From positions 381,097,907 through 381,161,906 of the forward strand of contig JAVHZZ010000001.1 in the NCBI GenBank assembly GCA_036250195.1: 64,000 bases of DNA, given 5' to 3'. The notes below the pieces were generated by a model. That model searched no databases. It was not told the DNA's origin and was given only the letters and a program-made list of their open reading frames with translations. Within the stretch, counting starts at the first letter, position 1. Every line of letters starts with the position of its first letter. Source of the stretch: Mixophyes australis (Eukaryota > Chordata > Amphibia > Anura > Limnodynastidae). The position numbers and the translations under genes were made by a program. This document shows, piece by piece, positions 57,861 to 64,000 of this stretch.

Positions 57861-59536
57861 CTTATGCAAATACTACCGACACAAAGAATACTGACACTAA
57901 AATGCTGACTTTTAAAATACTGACAAGTAGGAAATACCTAACGTGGAAACACTGAAATGCAAGAAATCTTAAACACCTACATGTAATAAATTCTGACACA
58001 TATAAAATTCTGACTGTATGATTGCCGACAGTAAAATTGCCAACAATCATATTGCTGACATGAAGACGGCAATGTGAGCAGCCACTGAACTTGCTGGCTG
58101 TATACTGTTAAAAATAGAACAAGTAAGAAAACAAAGAATGAAGTCCCCCCTATAAAAACTAATAACCTTAGTGCTGCTAGCCTACTGATAGTTTCCGTGA
58201 AATCGGGGGTAAAAAAGCGTGGGGTCCCCTGATTTCATGTAATCCTGCACTAGAAAAACCAACCGAGGTGGGTGTCCCCCTGCCATAATGACAACTAACC
58301 CCAGGCTGTTCAGCACAAAGCTGGATTCCCTAGGGAGTAGTGTCCGCAAAAAAAATGTGTGCGGGGCCCCCCTCTAGGAAGAGCCATCCCCATGGGTATA
58401 AGGTAATAAAATGTGTGTAAAAAAAAGTAAAAAACACCATTTCAGTTTGTGGAACTACAAGTCTCAGCCAGCCCGGGCTGCCATTATTAGGACTATTGGA
58501 ATTTGATTTATTTTAGCCCTTGTTATTTTTGAACTACTCCTGGACCTGGAATGTTATTTTATGGCCAGCTACAGGACCTTTGGGAATATTACGGTTTGTT
58601 TTGGGTATGGTTACAAGCATTATTGGATTGAAAGTTTAGAAGACTGGATTATATACAGATGAAGACATCTGATAGTAAGTATTTGGGGTTTCATTATTTT
58701 TAATAAAGGGATGTGGTTATAAAGAGGGAGTTGTATTCCATATAAGATATTTTTTATTTTTATTAAAGTAATGTGGTAATAATGAGGGTGTTGTGGTTTA
58801 TTTAACATTTTTAGTTTGCAGCACTACAGAAAGCCCTGGGTGTCAGGGCATGGTGGCACTTGTCGTTCTCCAAGTACAAGCATGCCCTGGCTTCCATTGT
58901 TATTCTAGTGCTTGTAGTTCTTCAAGCACCAGCATGCTCAGACTGTTAATGGCAGCCCTGGTTGGCTTGGACTTGTAGTTCTATAAAGTAAAATGGTGTT
59001 TTTTACTTTTTCAATATTTTATTACCCTACACCCAGCGCCCCAGGGGCCTTCGGCACAGGGCTGGTTGTTCCTATAGGGAAGGGGGGTCTGCACAATTTT
59101 TTTGCGGCCTCCACTTCGTACAGAATCCAGCCCCTTGCTGAACAGTCAGGGCTTGGTCATTATTATGGCAGGGAGACCGCTGCCGCCTGCCCCCCTGCTG
59201 TACTCCCACTACCCTGACTAGTTTGCCTGTGTTGTTTTTCATGAAATCAGAAGGGGGGGGGGTAATGGGGGGACCATGTTTCCTTCTCCCCCTCAATTTC
59301 ACGGCACTAGTGTTAATAGTGTTTATCAGTTTTACAGTATACAGTCGCCAGTGCAATTGTCAGCATTTTTACTGTCTGCAATCACACTGTCAGTATTTTG
59401 CATGTGTTGGGATTTCTTACATGTAGGTATTTAGGCTGTCGGGAGTCCTTGCATGTCAGTGTTTACAATGTTAGGTATTTCCTACTTGTCAGTATTTTAA
59501 GTGGTGGCATTTTAGTGTCAGTATTAGTTGCATAGG
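57861..59536. mobile_element. Long inverted-repeat DNA element
   Basis: The two ends are inverted repeats of about 200 bp: 'ttatgcaa' ... 'actgacactaaaatgc', 'taaaatactgacaagtagga', 'aaatacctaac' on the left match the reverse complement of 59,360-59,536. These arms consist of loosely repeated 'tgacaNtaaaaTgc' words. Farther in, 58,140-58,500 pairs with 58,800-59,310, leaving a centre near 58,500-58,790. No transposase. It sits inside an LTR. Superfamily unknown; the repeat-bearing termini recall foldback-type elements. Confidence 0.75.
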
Positions 59537-59880
59537 AAATTTGTACTACACCCACCAGGGCACCAGGTTATCATTAGGAAGCAGGAGATGCTGGATACCA
59601 AGCACAAATGGAAAACTGCAGGTACAGGATGCTAGGATTACTAGGTTTAACTAGGAAGCAGGAGTTACTAGATAACAGACACAATTAGAGAACTGCAGAT
59701 ACAGGAGGCTAGGATTCAGGAAGCCAAACAATCCAGAACTGAGCAGGTTGCAGGACAAGAAGAGATGGAAACCATTCGGAAGGCACAGGTGCTTATATAG
59801 CTGGGGGACATGAGTAGGAGGGACAATTAATCAACAGACCCGAATCCAAGATGGCACCCACCATCAGACGGGATTGTCCC
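59537..59880 (-). mobile_element. LTR fragment, U3/R part
   Basis: On the minus strand the TATA box CTATATAAGC (plus 59,791-59,800) is followed by 'acctgtgcctt' and 'ctgctcagttctgg'. A unit of about 85 bp ('aggaagcaggag.t.ct...aactgca') occurs twice in tandem at 59,575-59,740. Same LTR as 57,650-57,860, split by the inverted-repeat element. Together about 560 bp. Confidence 0.55.
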
Positions 59881-59989
59881 CTGCAGTAGTACTAACCATG
59901 TCCCAAGCTACTGCAGCACCCTCTGTTTCCCTGGGAGATTCTTCTCCTCTTGCGCCCACTGCAGGTAAGCAAAATAAATTGAGGAGGAA

Positions 59990-61280
59990 GAAGAAAGAAC
60001 TCAACAGCCCAGCTGCTTCCGCAGGGGAGTTGGAGGTGGATGAATTCCTGAAGCTGCCAAACATTATCATCATTTTGAGACATGTGAGGAGATGCATGTT
60101 GGTGCAATTTTGTTGATGATCTTGTGAATTAATAGAAGTATTCTGTATTGGATTCAGTAAAAAACAGGTAATCGATGTAGAGTCTGACAGAGTGGCTCAA
60201 CAGAGGAAGAACGATTTGCAAGGAAAATCAATCTAGCTGCTCCCAATAAGGAGAATAGACCAGTAAGGAGGGAATTGCAATATTCAATAAGGGACATGAT
60301 ATGTACATGAATTACAGTTTTTGAAGTGCAAGATATGTGCATATTCTAGAAATGTTTTTAAATGTATACAACATGATTTAAATATAGAGTTAATGTGGTG
60401 AAAAAAGGATAATTCTGAGTCAAGGACACCTAGACAGTGAGCTTTTGGGGTAGGTAACTTCTCTTTGTGGGTGGGAATATTATTAACTCTGCTTTTGAAA
60501 CATTGAGTTTCATGAAGGTTTGAAGACTAGAGGAAAGTCTTATTGTGCAAGGGTGTGAATTCCACAAAGTGGGTGCAGCCCCCAAAAATTCCTGTAACCA
60601 GGAATGGAAGCATGTAATGAGAGTGGAGGAGAGATGTAGATCTTGTGGAGAATGGCAGTGTTTGGAGATATTTTGACACAAGTGAGGAGATGTATGTTGG
60701 TGCAGTTTTGATGATCGCCTTATACGTTAATAGAAGTATTTTATATTGATTTGGTAAAAAAAAAGCAACCAATGCAGCGATAAACAGATTGGCTGAGCAG
60801 AAGATGCACGATTTGCTTGGAAAAACAATCTCGCTGCTGAATGAAAAATAGATTACAGGGGAGAGTCAGATTCAGGGAAGAGCATTAAGGAGGGAATTAC
60901 AATAATAATAGTCAAAGCTGGAGATGATGAGTGCACAAATTCAAGTTTTTGCAGTGACTTATGTGATATATGTGTGTATTCTATGATTGCATGTGGGGAA
61001 CAAAGGATAATTCTGAGTCAAGGATCACACCTAGGTTACAACAACCTTGCGAGGTGGGATTTATGGTTATGTTGTCAGCAAAAATAGAAATGTCAGGTAG
61101 GTAACTTCTGTTGGTGGGTGGGAATATTATTAACTCTGTTTTTGAAAGATTGATTTTGAGTTGGCGAGAGGACATCCAGTGTGGTGCTGGGTGGCTTGTC
61201 TTCTCTACTGTGGCTGCGGATCTATAGATCCGTCCCTCCCTCCATCCTCCAATCCCTGTAGTGCTAGATGTCACATGGGA
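59990..61280 (-). pseudogene. L2-type LINE, two tandem reverse transcriptase fragments
   Basis: Copy 1 on the minus strand (61,200 to about 60,500) reads 'LKINLSKTELIIFPPTNRSY', 'LGVILDSELSFVPHMQS', 'LLLTYKAIIKTAPTYISSLV' and 'AAPTLWNSHP', the order of the L2 reverse transcriptase C-terminal part. Copy 2 (about 60,500 to 60,060) repeats 'NVSKAELIIFPPTKRSYLP', 'SLIEYCNSLLTG' and 'AARLIFLANRSSSVEPLCQT'. Anchors 'ggataattctgagtcaagga' (60,407 and 61,005) and 'ggagatg.atgttggtgca' (60,088 and 60,686) are both 598 bp apart. Both are broken by stops and shifts. The catalytic palm motif is absent. Confidence 0.75.
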
Positions 61281-61374
61281 CGTGCACCATGTGACAGGTG
61301 CCGTCCCATGTGAGCAGATAGAGGAATCTCCAGCAGCTCAGAAGCTCCTATAAACAGGTAAATGTGAGAGAAGA

Positions 61375-61690
61375 GGGGAGCTGCTAGTGTGTGTGTGTCT
61401 CTCTGTGTCTGTGTGTCTGTGAAAAGGGGGTGCCCTATTATACTGTGAGTGAGAGAGAAGGGGGGACCTGCTATACTGTATGTATGTGTTGAAAGTGGGG
61501 GGGCTGCTATACTGTGTGTGCGATTGATTCAAAGTGGGGGGGCCTCCTATGATGTGTTTGCGATTGATTGAGAGGGGGGAAGCTGTTATTCTGTGTGTGT
61601 GATTGATTGAAAGTGGGTAGCCTGCTATGCTCTGTGTGTGATTGATTGAAAGTGAGGGGCCTACTATGCTGTGCGAGGGAATGGGGGGTT
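61375..61690. repeat. Minisatellite, about 45-bp unit
   Basis: About seven units with the core 'tgtgattgattgaaagtggg' preceded by 'tgctatactgtgtg'. Units at 61,515-61,670 are the most regular. Confidence 0.8.
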
Positions 61691-62350
61691 CTTAATATAA
61701 TGTGTGATATAAGGGAAGGGAGAGTGCTCTCTTAAGAGTGCAATGGTGGGAGGTAGACTATTAATTTAATGGTGAAGATTAGGTGGGGGCTAAAGGGTGC
61801 TATTTTATTTGTGGGGTGATGGGGCAATTTAATTTATTGGTGGGCTATTTAATAGTTAGGCCTATTAAATTAGGATGGGGTGATGGGACCTTTGATTTAA
61901 TGCTGGGGTGGTATGGGGCTATTAATTGAATGTGGGGCTGAGTTTGTGGAGGAGGGCTCTTTGTTAAATGTCAACAACAATTATTAATGCCGGGGATGAT
62001 TGTGGGAAATGATAATGTTAAACGTAAATGATATTCATTTTTTAGTGGGGTTAGTTGGAGGGAAATGGGTCTATTTATTAAATGTGAGTACTATTATTTT
62101 AATGTTGGGACTGAAGGTAGGCCTAATTTTTAAATGTGGGTGCTATTGATTTAATGCTGGGGCTAGTTGGCATTTTCTAAATTTCATGTACCCATTATTT
62201 TTTCCATATAGGGCCTCCAGCATTCCAGGATCCAGGCAAGCGGCAAATGAGCTAAAGACACCAGCAGCCACAGGTAGTGAAAGTGACAAGAACAGGTTGG
62301 AGAGAGCAGGAAGGAGAATTTTGGTGACTCTCTTGCTTAGTCAGGATATG
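61690..62350. repeat. Degenerate satellite and flank related to 8,120-8,720
   Basis: Irregular units with 'tattaatttaatg', 'gggtgctattgatttaatgc', 'tttattaaatgtgagtacta' and 'ggggctag' cores, followed by the conserved flank ('aagcggcaaatga', 'caggtagtgaaagtgac', 'acaggttggagagagcag'). Together with the minisatellite it may be the non-coding front part of one element. Confidence 0.6.
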
Positions 62351-63265
62351 GTCCGACTGCAAGGATAGTTGGGAGGTAAGTCCCGCTTAGCCGTGTACTG
62401 CTCGTGACGGCAGAGCTGCGTGCATCTAACAGTAGTGCACACAGTTTTGCACATGTATCTAAAATGATAACTCTCCCCTCTGTCTTAAGTGTCCCAGGCC
62501 CCTCAGAGCCTTATTCCAGCTCTGGTGATACTTTAGTGGTTGTTGCATTGATTCCATTGTCTGCCTTCTACCTTGCAATGGTCCCATTCTCAGATGACTT
62601 TGTTGAACATATGGCCAGCCCCAATTACACTGACAATATCATTAATCCTGCCACCTTTGCACTTACTGTATCACCAGCAAACCCTTGGAATTGCTCTCCC
62701 CTTCACTTATGCTATTGTCTGCCAACCCTCCCTGCACTGTTATTAAGTCAAACCAATACCCAAATCACTGGGCACATTTAGGGCTAATACACAATTGTTA
62801 AAAAAGAAGTGTTTTCTTGCAGATGCTTTTAGCGTTTCACCTTTGTGGTGATTGCAGTGGATAGCCATTTATTATAAGGATTATTTTTAATGCATTTTTT
62901 TGAAACACACAGTACACATTTTTAAATTTTATATACAGAGATTTGACTGGTAGTTTGTATCTACTAACGTCAAGAGAAGATGCAACAGTGTATGAGGTGC
63001 TCATATGCTGCTCTGGCAGACTGATCAGATACAATTGTGCCAACATGTTTTATAGGACTGTCAGCTTTTGCCCTGAATTGTTTTAGAGATGACCCACTGT
63101 GTCTTAAGTCATCACATTTAGGTTTTCCTAGATGTTGCTACAACCAAATTCCAGTAGTTCAAATCCGCCTACTTTTGTGTTGGCCACAGCTACCATTGTT
63201 TTGGTCCCACCCACATGAGGCCACTTCAATAATTTTTTCCAGGGCTACTTTAAGTTCCCAATCCG
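62351..63265. other. No recognised feature
   Basis: A 125-codon plus-strand frame (62,404-62,781) shows no recognised domain. The segment precedes the LINE endonuclease relic and could be a rearranged part of it, but no similarity was seen. Confidence 0.4.
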
Positions 63266-63267
63266 CC

Positions 63268-64000
63268 CCTGCAGGATAGTGATGGTGTGGGATTTTAACT
63301 GTTCTATAGAGGAAGGTGGGCGTAGTTCCAATAGCACTGCTAAGCTAGATGTTATATCTAGGTTGCTGCAGGAGATGGTAACTGAGGCATCCTTGCAGGA
63401 TACAGTGGGATTAATGGGCGCTGGCTCTGTTACATATAATTGAAGCCACCCCGATGGCTCAGTATGTTCCCGGATTGACTTTACCTCTAGAGCAGTAAGG
63501 CAGAATAGGCATGTCATGGTTCCCTGCTTCTTTTCAGACCACAAGGTCATTCTGATTCAAGGGCTTCTGGGCTACAGTTTTCCTCCTGGCCTGATCTCCT
63601 AGAAAATGAATTGTGCTCTGCTGGAAAGGGAGGATATTGATGGATGCCTACATCACATGGAAAAACTACAATTTATTATTATTATTGTTATTATTATTTT
63701 TCTAGCTATAGTTATTAATATTTTGATTGCATCTCTGACTGGTTAGAATATGTTAAGATCAAAATTTGCAGTTTCTTTCAGGCTAGACAAAAGGCGTGTA
63801 AGAGGAATTGAATCTTCATGAGGCTGCAGAGACAACTGCAGAACCTGATGGATCTCCAACTTTGCGGTTGGGATGAGAAGGGTCATCTGGTGGAGTCTAA
63901 GGGAGGCCTAAAAAGGCACTTTGAGGAAGAATCCAGACACATTATCTTCCATTGCAAGGTGGAGAATCTGGAGAAGGGTGAGAAATTTAACTCTTTATTT
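63268..64000 (+). pseudogene. Tx1/L1-like LINE ORF2: endonuclease end and linker to RT
   Basis: Plus-strand reading from 63,268 shows three motifs of the AP-type endonuclease in order: 'DFN' in 'WDFNCSIEEGG' (the usual Gly before Asp is Trp), 'CSRIDFTS', and 'FFSDHKVI' with the catalytic Asp-His. A TGA at 63,441-63,443 stands where 'TYNW' is expected, and TAG at 63,600-63,602 ends the frame. From about 63,740 to the window end 'DEKGHLVESKGGLKRHFEEE' and 'FHCKVENLEKGEKFNSL' match the linker just before reverse transcriptase in Tx1-type LINEs. A small AT-rich insertion lies at 63,670-63,730. Known role: target nicking and reverse transcription. Inactive, and continues past the window. Confidence 0.75.

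Noticed and set aside
59874..60116. Plus-strand 80-codon frame rich in lysine and serine
   Set aside because: Its last third is the antisense of the L2 fragment, so it is a chimera of unrelated DNA. A gag-like origin for the first part could not be shown.
1..64000. Bacterial or viral origin, operons, ribosome binding sites
   Set aside because: LINEs, SINEs, hAT, Tc1 and microsatellites throughout show an animal nuclear genome. No prokaryotic gene organisation is present.

Overview
The window looks like gene-poor, transposon-rich intergenic DNA from a vertebrate, most likely a frog. The reasons are the mix of elements: a frog-type SINE/LINE tail, CR1, L2, L1 and Tx1-like LINEs, Ty3/gypsy-type LTR elements, hAT and Tc1 DNA transposons, and many short hairpin MITEs that start with sequences such as GGGGGTAAATGTATCAA. 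No intact host gene, tRNA, rRNA or CRISPR array was recognised. All recognisable coding sequence is decayed transposon protein. The species call is inference, not a database match.

Layout. 0-4.6 kb: an unclassified repeat, a GC-rich repeat block, and a minus-strand gypsy-type LTR/leader with a CpG-rich promoter. 4.6-15 kb: AT-rich DNA with one SINE, a foldback element, a degenerate satellite and two hAT MITEs. 15-24 kb: a dense nested cluster made of a hAT MITE, hairpin MITEs, an L1 3' end inside a palindromic repeat, a short LTR element with two LTRs, a Harbinger Myb-like relic, and a solo LTR carrying a hAT MITE. 24-31 kb: several MITEs, including a 657-bp element made of about eight successive hairpins. 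31.6-33.9 kb: a BED-type hAT transposase pseudogene on the minus strand. 37.7-40.2 kb: a large inverted repeat with arms of about 730 bp. 41-44.5 kb: a CR1 fragment, then a plus-strand gypsy LTR/leader, gag and protease relic that runs directly into a Tc1 transposase relic. 44.5-51.4 kb: mostly unassigned AT-rich DNA with a MITE nested in a MITE. 51.7-56.4 kb: a solo LTR, a 138-bp tandem array and a hAT-like element. 57.6-64 kb: an LTR split by a 1.7-kb inverted-repeat element, tandemly duplicated L2 fragments, a minisatellite, a satellite related to the one at 8 kb, and a Tx1-like LINE running off the end.

Nothing here works together as an operon or pathway. The story is serial insertion. 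Several events can be dated relative to one another from nested positions and exact target-site duplications. The most unusual structures are the multi-hairpin element at 25.1-25.8 kb, the inverted-repeat elements at 37.7-40.2 and 57.9-59.5 kb, and the repeated GGGC...GCCC motif shared by two gypsy leaders. Element boundaries given without a target-site duplication are approximate.
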